Shown here: positions 33,732-44,070 of the stretch, piece after piece | Layout of the letters: every line of letters starts with the position of its first letter | How positions within the stretch are numbered: position 1 is the first letter of the stretch | Source of the DNA: Physcomitrium patens | Lineage: Eukaryota; Streptophyta; Bryopsida; Funariales; Funariaceae | Direction: 5' to 3' | NCBI RefSeq assembly: GCF_000002425.4 | Contig: NC_037258.1 | Location: 18,904,704 to 18,968,703, forward strand | Length of the DNA: 64,000 nt | Program-made: the position numbers and the translations under genes | Notes under the pieces: generated by a model | Databases searched by the model: none | Told to the model about the DNA's origin: nothing | Seen by the model: only the letters and a program-made list of their open reading frames with translations

Positions 33732-35580
33732 TTAGAAAAATACAATCCTTGAGTAGATTGGATTTCTCGTACTCTTGACTCTTTTAAAAGTATAATTAAG
33801 AGTGTAGTTAATGAAGTAAAAAATCACAAGTCTAGTACAATTAAACCTATGTTTATAGGTACAAGAGTTTTTTTGCATGCTATAATAGAATGATCACCTT
33901 GTGTCATTTATGCCAAAACCGTTTCTAATGGTGCGAAGACTTCAAGTGGTATTCCAAGCCAATATCAAGATTTTCAAGATGTATTTGAAAAAAAGAATGT
34001 GGATACTCTTCTACAACATCATTTCTATGACTACTCAATTGACCTTCAAGAAGGAGCACAATTGCCATTTGGACCAATCTATAATTTATCACAAAATGAG
34101 TTGACCAAACTCAAGAAGTATATTGAAGAAAATCTAACTAAGAATTTCATATGCCATTCCAAAACTCTAGCAGGAGTCTCAATTCTATTTGTAAAGAAAA
34201 AAAATGAATCATTGCAAATATGTGTTGATTATCGAAGACTCAATAAGATCACTATCAAGAATAGGTATCCAATACCTTTAATATCTAGATTTTTTTATCA
34301 ATTGAATCAAGCTAAGATCTATACAAAAATAGATCTATGAGGAGCATATAATCTAGTATGCATCAAAGAAAAAGATGAATGGAAGATTATATTTCGAATC
34401 AAGTATGGAGATTTTAAATATAATGTCATGCCTTTTAGACTTACAAATATAAAAGTAGCTTTTCAACATCTTATGAATGATGTTTTTCAAGAATTTTTGG
34501 ACAATTTTATTAACTATTATTTAGATGACATCTTAATCTATTCTAAGAATATAGACAAATATTAACTTTATCTTTGTCATGTATTACAAAAATTAAGAGA
34601 TGCGGGACTCTATGCCAAGATAGAAAAATATGTATTCTATACTACTTAAGTTGACTTTTTAGGTTACATCATTTCAAATAATGGGCTTATAATGGATCCT
34701 AAGAAAATTCAAACTATTATAGATTAGAAGATCTCAAAAACGATCTGAGATGTTTAATATTTTTTAGGATTTATTGATTATTATTAGATCTTTATCAAGG
34801 ACTTCTCTCGAATTGCAACTCTACTTACACGTTTGACTTTTAAAGACAAACTTCAATTAAACAAAGAAACAGAAGAAACATTTGAAGCTTTAAAGATAGA
34901 TTTTATTTTTATACCAATCTTATATCACATTGATTTTCTAAGGCATTCTTTATGGAAACAAATACATCAAACTTTTCTTTAGGTACCATGTTATTACAAA
35001 TGGAAATAGATGATAAACTTCACCCGGTAGCTTTTCATTCCAAGAAATTTTTAGCAGTTGAGATTAACTATGAGATCCATAATAAGGAGCTTCTTGTAAT
35101 TGTGGATTCTTTTCAAGAATGGCATCATTATCTAAAAGGTGCTTTTAGTCTAGTCACTATATATATAGATCATAAGAACCTTGAGTATTTGATGTCAGTT
35201 CATATTTTGAATTGTCACTAAGCTTGTTGGAGTATGTCTTTGTAAAGATTTGAGTTCAATATCACTTATTGGCCAAAAAAAAAAGTTTTATTCAATGCCC
35301 TTTCAAGATGTTCTTATCTTATATCTAAAGAAAGAGATGCATCTTTTGTTCAATAAAGGAGAATTTTATTGAAGCCAAAATAATTTTAACTTCGAGTAAT
35401 GAAATCATCATTGATTGTTGATTCAACTTTTCTCAAACAAACTCAATCAAGTATGTCCTCTGATCTTCTTATTCATGATATCAAGAATAATTTTTCTAAG
35501 TCTTGTGATACTTTTAAGTTTGAGTTAAAAAAAAACCTACTTTATTTTCAAAGATGCCTATATGTGCTAGAAAGAGAAGC
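33732..35580 (+). pseudogene. Late protease, RT and RNase H of the outer Ty3 element
   Basis: It resumes the frame interrupted at 19141. The segment [19 protein letters not shown]-like (about 34045-34100) leads into RT with LFVKKKNESLQICVDYRRLNKITIKN and TKIDL followed by a stop. The catalytic box [11 protein letters not shown] is intact (about 34519-34550). RNase H pieces follow near 34950-35220 (FHSKKFLAVEINYEIHNKELL). Integrase start follows at about 35400-35580 (LLYFQRCLYVLEREA). The solo LTR begins at 35585. Confidence 0.8.
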
Positions 35581-35584
35581 ACGT

Positions 35585-36835
35585 TGTCGTACTGTAATTA
35601 CTTACAGTATGTAAAAATTAGTGAAAACATGTAATATTTTTATAAATCTTAATGTGAGTTAGAATAGTTAATATGTTAATTTAAAATGAATTGAAATAAG
35701 AAAAATTATTTGGAAGTTAATCTAGTTTGATTATAGAGTTTATATTATATAGGATTTAGATAGTTAGTATAAAGATTAAGAGAAGGGAGGAGTTAAAAGA
35801 TGAAAATATAACTAGAAGGAGGCTTATTGTGAAGGATGAAAGTAAGGCATGGTTGGATGAAGGCAAGGGGTGAAGAACTTCATCCCTATTGGTCGAATAC
35901 CATGCCCAATGGGCTTTGAGGAGGCTGCCTGAGGCCATATTAGGAATTAGGGTTCTTCTTTCGAGGCCATTCGAGCTTTTGAGGCTAAGGTCAGAAGGTT
36001 TAGGGTTTTAGATATAATTTGGGTGAAGATTTTGTGTGATTTCGAGTTTTTATGGAAAAGATATGAATGTTCAAAGATAAGGTGTCAATTTCGTACCTAT
36101 TGTCACTTCTTTTGGGCATCACATACGAATACGGAGAGCAATGGAAGATCGGCGACTGGATTTGGAGGGAGCATTTTCTCGGCTACACATTCTACTTACT
36201 ATATAGTGAATTCTAAGATTGGATGAAGGAGTTATGAGGCGTTGAAGACAGCACTTATAATTTGAAGGCAGTAAGTATATCGTTTTGTTGCTAGTTATGG
36301 GTGAAGCCATATCTTGAGTTTCTGGATGAATTTTTGGCTCAAAATTTCCACAAGTGTGTGTAATTGGGTTAAAAAGCTTTAGATCAAAGTTTCATAGTAT
36401 TTGAATAATTACTTTGTGAGATATGAAGGAAGTTGTACACGGGTGTAAAAAAGCTAGGGTTTGAAGCTACAGTTAGGGTTTTTAAGATATCACAAGATCC
36501 AAGACGAATTTATGGTTGAATTTTGGTGTGGTAGTTGCTAAAGATATATCAGTACTCCATGTAAAATTTGGAGTTATTTAGACGGTTAGATCGTAAGTTA
36601 TGGGCTGTTGAACTTCGGGAAAAATTCCTCATAAGGATATATAAGTTTTTTATAACACCTTATCAAGTATTTTGGTGTTCTTTGGATTTTAAGGCTTGTA
36701 TATTGATGTAATTGCTCCAAAGGAGAGGAGTTTATATATATAAAATTGTTACCCTTATATTTCAAACTTGATTGAGTATTTAGTGACAGCCAGAAGCCCA
36801 GTGCTTTCTTGAGGCAAACTCTCTCTACCCCGACA
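35585..36835 (+). repeat. Solo LTR (1251 bp) in the outer Ty3 pol, target ACGT
   Basis: It has ends TGTCGTAC...CCCCGACA and a perfect 4-bp duplication ACGT (35581-35584 and 36836-36839). Removing it rejoins the host frame through EAR-LRVLQ. No coding frame is seen inside. A TATA-like block (about 36735-36745) lies near the right end, which suggests plus orientation. A diverged copy lies at 57050-58279. No internal region or second LTR exists, so a solo LTR from recombination is the simplest reading. A short non-autonomous element is the alternative. Confidence 0.8.
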
Positions 36836-36839
36836 ACGT

Positions 36840-38110
36840 TTACGTGTTCTTCAAGCACATCATGACTTTCCAACAATAGGACATTTTAGATACAACAAGA
36901 CTCAACAGCTAATATCTAGAGATTTTTGGGGGCCACAAATGTAGTAGGGTGTAAAATACTTTGTTCAATCGTGTGACATTTATTGAAGGTCAAAAACTCC
37001 TTTGCATTGACTTTATGGACTTCTTCAACCATTACCTATACGAGAACAACTATGGTCTTTTATTTCTATGGATTTTATCATGGATCTTCTAGTCTCAAGA
37101 TTGTGGGATTCTATATTTGTGATAGTAGATCGTTTTACTAAAATGACACATTTTATACGATGCACAAAATTGATCACAGGTGAAGAAACTCCCAAGCTTT
37201 TCCTTGACAATATCTATTGATATCATGGATTGTCAAAAGATATTATATTAGATAAGAAGATTCAATTTGTATGAAGATTTTGGAGAACTCTTTTTAAGAT
37301 TTTAAAGGTAGACATAATACTTTCTTTAGCCTTTCATCCTCAAATTGATAGACAAATAAAGTGCGTAAATTAAATTTTGGCACAATACTTAAGGTATACC
37401 ATCAATTATTAACAAGACAATTGGAGAACCCTCTTTCCATTGGTAGAATTTGCTTATAATAATACGATGCATTCTTCTACGCAATAAATATATTTTTTTT
37501 TTTATCAATTATGGTTATTATTCATAACTTGATGCTTTTGACTTTTTAAAAGTTGATAATCTTGTGAAAGAAGGTTTGGAAAATTATTTGTTAGAGCTAT
37601 ATGTAACAATGAAGGTGCAATTAAAGAAAGCTCGAGAATGACAAAAGATCAATGCAAATGCTTATCAAAAGGAACAACTACAATTCAATGTAAGTGAGAA
37701 GGTATAGTTGCTTTGTTGTAATATCAAGACTACTTATCCTTGTGATAAGTGGGACTATTACAGGGTTCGACCTTTTCATATTTGTAGACAAATCAATGTA
37801 GTTGCTTATTGATTACATCTACCAAAGGCAATGAAGATCCATCCTGTCTTCCACAAATCTCTTCTTAAACCAAAAAGAGTATGAGTATACCAAGAAGAAG
37901 ACAAGTTCTACCTCCTTCTGTAGAAGTGGACAATAATAAAGAATTTGAAGTGGAAGAAGTTCTAGACTCAAGGTGGCGCAAAAATAAATTGGAATATCTT
38001 GTCCATTGGCATAGATATGATATTTGTGAATGCACATAGAAGTCAGTAAAGAATCTTGCAAATGCAGTAAAGGTGGTGGAGACTTTTCATCGATGACATC
38101 CATATAAATC
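36840..38110 (+). pseudogene. Integrase and chromodomain of the outer Ty3 element
   Basis: It continues RVLQAHHDF after the solo LTR. The integrase core shows SISMDFIMDL-like text (about 37057-37090), VIVDRFTKMTHFI, LFLDNIY and DIILDKKIQF, all cut by stops. The chromodomain is recognisable at 37935-38100 (EFEVEEVLDSRW, KLEYLVHWHRYDI). It is followed by the accessory frame. Confidence 0.78.
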
Positions 38111-38219
38111 AAGATGAAGAAGAGTAAGTCTTTGATATAAAAGAAACAAGGTCTAGAAAAAATTACATTCTTCTTTCTATCTTTCTTTGTAGCTTCTTTG
38201 TATTTGTGATGCTAAAGAG

Positions 38220-38641
38220 ATAGAAAATCAACAACTAGCAGATTCAACTTAAGAGCTTTCATTTATGGACTTATCAGATGAGACATTGTGATTATCACAA
38301 CCTTCAAGACGATAAAATTGAGATAAAGATCCTCAAGAATAACATGTCCTTCCTCGAATAGATGATAAGTTACAATGAATTTCATATCATGACCTTGAAA
38401 GAAACTCCCAATATTTGGTAATTTTATTAGAGGTAAGAACAACTCTTAACGGTGTTTCAAATGTTTTATTTGAAAGAAGTTACACAGGCCTCAACAATGA
38501 CCGAATAACAGGGTAGTCTTCTCGCCTAATATGAGATACTATCGATGGTTGAGAGGATCTATCAACTATCTTTCAAGAGAATAAAGATTAGAATATGTGG
38601 CAAATATAATCTGCCATAACTTACATTTCTTCAACTTATGA
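38220..38641 (+). pseudogene. Accessory 3' reading frame, outer Ty3 copy
   Basis: This is the same frame as at 32704-33126, with ATG decayed to ATA (IENQQLADST). One base is missing and stops occur at TAA, TGA and TAG sites. Similar text includes LSQPSRR, LVILLEVRTT and GLNNDRITG. It ends at TGA (38639-38641) at the corresponding codon, just before LTR D. Confidence 0.6.
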
Positions 38642-38682
38642 AGACCACTCCTTATGGAAGTCGTCCTTAGAAGGGATGATAA

Positions 38683-39220
38683 TATCACGGATATACACAT
38701 GTAAAGCAATAATTACCTATATGATTTAGGTAAAAGTAGGTTAATTCCATAATATCTTCTATAGTAGCTTTCTAGAAGTTTCATAGACGCTGTTTTGACT
38801 TTATACGTGTCTTTAATTGACTTTTTAGATTAGAAACGTGGTCAACAAGTTGGCCATGTGCCACATATGTTGGTAGCTTGAAGAACAAGCTAATTATATA
38901 GCCGACACATAGAAAACTTGCCTTGTAAGCTAAGGCATGTATCTTGCAAAGTTAAGATATATTAGAGGTCCTATAGAATATTGTCACATAGATTCTAGTT
39001 AGATAGTATATATAGAGGTAAGAGTAAAGCCGTCTTCACTTTTGTCAATTCCTTTCTTGCTACTAGTTTAGATTTAAGAGCCTCTAATTTCTTTGTCTTT
39101 TGGCAATAGCTATTCCAATTTTTTTATAATATACATACTACATTATTGCTATTTTGTCACTTTTCTTTTAACATAGATTTTTCAAGTTTATGCATCATCT
39201 TCTACTTCATATCATTGATA
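38683..39220 (+). repeat. LTR D (3' LTR of the outer Ty3 element)
   Basis: It is 538 bp, the same length as LTR A. It carries a perfect three-unit heat-shock-element-like motif TTCTAGAAGTTTC at 38770-38782. It ends CATTGATA. Confidence 0.86.
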
Positions 39221-39225
39221 CCACA

Positions 39226-40025
39226 TATGACTAAAGCTTTTGGATTCCACTCAATTCTTAAAATAAATCCCAATTAATGTTGAAGAAATAAAATATAATA
39301 TAATTAATTGATTTCCATCTTAAAATTAAAAGGGATATTTTTAATGATTCATATAACAAATAAAGACATGAAGTCTTAATTTCTTGAATTCCATTTTAAA
39401 AGAAAATTACATGACATTAGAAAATTAAAAAAGACTTTGCAATAACAATTGAGACTTATTTAAAGATGGTTCTTTTATACATAATATATATTTTTAATTT
39501 TTTTATTGTAAAAATATATCATATAATCTGACATTCTTTAGAAAAGTGATTTTATAATTACAATTAATATTATTTCAAAAATTTGATGATTTTTCAATAT
39601 CACCAATTCATTATAAAGTACATACACTTAAAATTATTTTAGAACCAACATGTACATTTTATTGGCAATAATCCAATACAATATAATTTTTAAAATTTTA
39701 ATTTTATTGCATTTATCTCAGTTTATTAAAAATAACATTTCTTTAATCTACAAGGTAATATTAATGTTTTAAAAATTAAAATTAGAAATAACTTATATTT
39801 GGTTGATGTGTTTATAAGATTGAATCACCAAAAAATATTTAAGCTAATTATTTAAAAATAACATACATGCACTAACAAAAAAAATTATGCTTTATACTTT
39901 GACAATAAATTTATTGAAAGTTTTACTTAAATTGTGATACAATTCTCACATATAATTAAGGTCAAAAAATACAACCAATTTGCAACCATTTCCAATTGAA
40001 TTAGTTGCATTATTAATATCCACAT
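39226..40025. other. AT-rich spacer, no gene seen
   Basis: AT-rich sequence between the nest and the plastid L3 gene. I see no coding region or recognisable repeat. Confidence 0.5.
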
Positions 40026-40220
40026 TGTCAATGCACTATGTAAAAATAAGAATTAGGAGTAGGGAACCACAAATAGAAAAAAATGCATATTGTCAATGCA
40101 TCATGTAAAAGTAAGAATTAGGATTAAAGAACCACAATTAGACAAAAACCCATATTATCAATGCACCATGTAAAACTAAGAATTAGGGTTAAATAACCAC
40201 AATTAGACAAAAACCAAGTT
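40026..40220. repeat. Three tandem copies of a 65-bp unit
   Basis: Units start at 40026, 40091 and 40156, each beginning T(G/A)TCAATGCA followed by CATGTAAAA and AGAATTAGG blocks. Spacing is exactly 65 bp. They end about 350 bp upstream of the plastid L3 start codon, at the boundary between AT-rich spacer and the GC-rich 5' region. Confidence 0.9.
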
Positions 40221-40571
40221 GATAACAAGAACAACTCGAAGCCCCTTCCTTCATAAATTGTTGAGAAACCAAGGGGGCCCCGTGAGGGGAACACTCTTAT
40301 CCACAAAGCTCCTACGTTCCCAAATGCACCAGAGGGTGGAGCGCATAGGGGAGCGAAAGGTGGAACGGGGTTCCCCATCCCAGAAGAGCGCAAGAGCACA
40401 AGTTTCACAATATCCTATCCGCAGCGCTGCCTCTCTCGCTTCTTCCCTGAAGGCTTGGTTTGCGGGGATCGCTTTCCATTTCTCTCGTTGTAGCTCGAAT
40501 TGCAGCTGGACTCGATTCAGATTCGCCTCTGAATTTCTGCTACGCAGCTGCGTCTCGTCGATAGCTCTCCA
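40221..40571 (+). promoter_or_regulatory. Promoter / 5' UTR region of the plastid L3 gene
   Basis: GC- and CpG-rich sequence that starts abruptly after the 65-bp repeats. Pyrimidine-rich stretches near 40420-40500 fit a plant 5' UTR. No clear TATA box is seen and the transcription start is not fixed. Confidence 0.45.
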
Positions 40572-41936
40572 ATGGCGGCAGCGGCGTCGATTTCCGCTGT
40601 GAGTGCGAGCTTCACTGCCCTGTCATTGCAGAAGACCCCAACAACCTCATTCAATGCGTCGTCTCCGAAGGTGGCCTCCTCCGTCGCGTTGCCTGCTTTC
40701 CATGGATTGAAGGCGAGCAATCTGTACAGCGCCGCCCCCTCGGACCTTCACTCCCGGGTCGTGTCCCAGTGCGCCGTGGCCGCGACGTCTTCCTCCCGAG
40801 GTGTTGTATCCATGAGCAGTGTGGAAGCCGGCGTGGGCTTGATGGGTACCAAGATGGGGATGATGACCTACTTCACCGAAGACGGTATTGCTGTGCCGTG
40901 CACCGTTGTGGGTTTTCATGAAGGGAACATTGTCACCCAGGTGAAGACGGATGCCACTGATGGGTACACGGCTGTGCAAGTAGGGTACCGGAGGGTGAGG
41001 GACCGGAAGTTGACGAAGCCCCAGCTCGGGCATCTTAACAAGGTGGGCGCCATTCCCATGCGCCACTTGCAGGAGTTTAGGGTGGTGTCCGCTGAGGGGT
41101 TCGAGCCCAACCAACGGCTGCAACTGGAGGAAATGTTCAAGGCAGGTGACTTGATTGACGTTGTGGGCGACAGCATTGGAAAGGGTTTCCAAGGTCAGTG
41201 CACCGCGACTTGACTCATTCATTCGATAAATTCAATTTCTGGCGTCCTTTTGTCTTGGGGACATATTCAAGAGTTTATAGTGAATTCTTGAATTATGCTG
41301 CGGTTGGGGCACAGGGCTTGATATGAGAGTAGAAAGTTCTTCCTTCGTCTGCTGGCGTTGGTAATCATCTCTGTCATACTTTTGTTCTACCTCTTTCTTC
41401 TACGTGTGATGCTTTTGGTTCAATTCCAAATCCAATCTCGAATTCGACCTTCGTAGTTTGATGCAGTGGATATTTACATAGTGTGGCTTGCAACCTCTTC
41501 GGAACTCAGAAGAGTTGCTTGTAAGTCGAATTGAGGGCTCAACGCCAAAGTGATAAACCCTTTCTCGGAAACCTCGGTGATTGAGCCTATTCTTGAAAAA
41601 ACTTTTCCTGCATTTTGTAGTGAACTTGAGGTTTTGCATTGCGCAGGTGGTATTAAGAGGTATAACTTCGCCAGAGGTCAGATGACTCACGGTTCCAAGT
41701 CAAAGAGGCAGCTCGGTTCCATTGGAGCTGGAACTACGCCCGGACGTGTTTATCCAGGAAAGAAGATGCCTGGACAAATGGGAAGCGGAAGGACAAAGGT
41801 CCGGAAGCTGGAAATCGTCAAGGTTGATCCTGAGCTTCGTGCTGTGCTCATCAAGGGTTCCGTTCCTGGGAAACCTGGAAACCTTCTCAGGATTACACCA
41901 GCAAAGATAATTGGTAAGAACATTCCTAAGAATTAG
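40572..41936 (+). CDS. PRPL3: Chloroplast 50S ribosomal protein L3, two exons
   Basis: Exons are 40572-41193 and 41647-41936, with a GT-AG intron that splits a Gly codon; 304 codons including TAG. Residues 1 to about 80 are rich in Ser, Ala and Thr with few acids, as in a chloroplast transit peptide. The L3 domain follows from about residue 87: [79 protein letters not shown]. This is the bacterial-type uL3 signature with its long loop that reaches into the peptidyl-transferase centre. The protein binds 23S rRNA early in plastid ribosome assembly. The length fits plant plastid L3 (about 270-300). The frame is intact, codon use is GC-richer than the surroundings, and the ATG is the first in frame before the transit peptide. 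Confidence 0.96.
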
Positions 41937-43499
41937 GTCTCGTCGCAAGGTACACTCACACTGTAGGTTATTTGTTGGTTTTTATTTTTTTGTGCTCAGC
42001 CTGTTGGATGATAGCCTTAGGATTTTCCAGCATCTCACAGTTAGTTAAAATCCGTCTGAGTCAACATCCCTCTCGAAACCGTGAATGCACGGAGAAGATT
42101 GGAGGGTAATACCATCGTTTTTGGCAACGGCCTGCTGTAATTCTCCTGCAGGGTTTACTTTTGAAGGAAATTTTCATGAGAATGTCTTGTGCTTTCACGC
42201 CCACACTCCAGATTCTAGATCAGTGTTACTTCAATTCAATGCCTGTTCAGTGGACTGGACAATACCTCCTCTTCAGGAAGTATATAAAATATGTGATGAT
42301 AACCCCAGAGAATGTGTATCCAACTCTCTGAACTATGTCTTGTGGGTGAGGAGATAGAGTAGCCTCAACCTCATTTTCAATCACATTATCTTGCTTCTTT
42401 AGCGGCAATGCACGGTACTGATAAATTTCAAGCGATCGTCTGTGCTTCGACAGAACTCTCAACTATGAGATGGCAGTTATGTCGGCCTCTTTCACTCATC
42501 TTCACAACTTGGGTTCCTCCCATTATGAGTAATGTAAGCTGCATTACAATGTGTAAATTCGGTGCCGAAATCTTGCGGTTGGTGCTCTAATAGCCCAAGG
42601 TTGAGCCTTGAGCAAATACTTGACAATGGTTGCTTACTTTAGTTTGGAGTTTTATAATTGTGTGCAGAAGAACTTCATTTCGCAATATCTTGAACGATCT
42701 TGAAACATGTACTGCACATCAGGTCTGAATTAACAGACTTTTTCTAACAAACCAGATAGTTCTGGAGTTGTACCATGAGTGTCACTGTAACTGCAATGCA
42801 TTTACACATCTCATGAAAGGATGTAAAGCAGTGCCCTTGTTAATAATCGTATATGGATAGGTTCATACAAAAAAAGTTCAAATCGTAATTGGGTTCTATT
42901 TAAAAAGATATAAGTTGTGTTAATCAGAGATAAGTACAGCTACTCATGACTAGTACAAATTTATTGTAGCTTTTGAACATCCTAGGGAATTTGGACAGAT
43001 AAAAACAGTTCATCATGTGTTATTCTAAGGTTCGAAAATCACTTCATCAATAATTTTTAGTAATCTGTTTGATGAATGGGAAATCATGTATGTTAAAACG
43101 ATTTAGTTTCCAAACGTTTTCTTATAAAAATGTAAAATTTATGTTAGGAATTTACAATGTTGAAATTATATGATATCCTGAATTGTAAATTGTTTTAATT
43201 CACTGGTATTTTACAACCGAAAATACTTAATGATAGAATCATTGTTCTTTACTTTACAGTGAAGAAAAAGATAAGATAAAAAAACTGATTCTTTGTAGGT
43301 GTTAAACTCCTTTATTGCAATATACAATAGCAATATTTAATAAAAAAGTTATTGATTAATTTAGCTTCTTCACATTACAATTAATACTAATTTAAAACCT
43401 ATATGAAAAAATGAAATTTCTTAAGACTTTGTATGTATGTATAATAATTTTAAGACTTATTATCTAAGTAATATTTATACATACATACAAAGTAATTTG
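41937..43499. other. 3' UTR and spacer after the plastid L3 gene
   Basis: The first few hundred bases are of intermediate composition and probably contain the 3' UTR. Beyond about 42900 the sequence is AT-rich. Open frames here (for example 42085-42357) have no recognisable content. Confidence 0.5.
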
Positions 43500-44070
43500 C
43501 AAGACACATGTTTACTTAGAAAAGACACATGTTTATTTAGATAAGAAGTATGAAAAAAATATTTACTTAAATAAGAAGTATTAGGTAGAAATTAAATATA
43601 GATAGATTTCATATTATTCTATGGCAAAGCTTCTTAAAAGCTTTATAGATGTGTATTTGATTTTATACATATTTATAATTGATTGATATGTTAAAAATTT
43701 GGCCAAAAAGTTAGTTGTGTTTCACAAATATAGATAGCTTATGGTATAGGCTAATAATATGGTATGCATATAAGAAACTTACCTTGCAAGTTAAAACATG
43801 TGTCTTGCAAATTAGCACATGGCAGAGATCTTATAGAATGTTGTCACATAGCCCTTTGTTAGATAGTATTTTTGAAGAAAAAAGTGATTTTTTTTCACTC
43901 TTATCAACACGTTTTTAGTCTTTAGTCTTGTTTTAAGACTTTCTAGTCTTCTTGTCTTTGACAATAGTATTATAGTTTAATATTATATCATCTTTAAAAT
44001 ATTTTTTAATTTTTTGAATAATATAATAATATATTGATTTTTTGATCCTTTAAGATTTAAGTTCTTAACA
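43500..44070 (+). repeat. LTR E, decayed 5' LTR
   Basis: It aligns along most of its length with LTR F but with many substitutions. Kept blocks include 'AAGCTTCTTAAAAGC', 'TAGATAGTAT' and 'TTGACAATAG'. It ends near TTCTTAACA at 44070. The left boundary is approximate. Confidence 0.6.

Larger units (their letters stand above)
17028..39220 (+). mobile_element. Outer chromodomain Ty3/gypsy element, split by nested insertions
   Basis: LTR A (17028-17565) and LTR D (38683-39220) are each 538 bp and more alike than either is to the other LTR copies. The flanks are CCACT (17023-17027) and CCACA (39221-39225), a 5-bp target duplication with one change. Internal order on the plus strand is gag (from 17775), protease (to 19141), [insertion 19142-33726], rest of protease and RT (33732-35580), [solo LTR 35585-36835], integrase and chromodomain (36840-38110), accessory frame (38220-38641), LTR D. 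It is the oldest layer of the nest and is full of stops. Removing the two insertions restores a normal Ty3 order, which supports the reconstruction. Confidence 0.88.

Noticed and set aside
40026-40220. CRISPR-like array
   Set aside because: Units are contiguous 65-bp tandem copies without unique spacers, in a plant nuclear context.
40219-40602. 127-codon plus-strand frame overlapping the start of the plastid L3 gene
   Set aside because: It is in a different frame from the clear transit peptide and L3 domain. Open by GC composition only.
40647-41222. 191-codon minus-strand frame opposite the L3 exon 1
   Set aside because: It is an antisense shadow of a well-supported exon, with no recognisable domain.
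42085-42357. 90-codon frame after the plastid L3 gene
   Set aside because: No similarity recognised. It sits in the probable 3' UTR and spacer.
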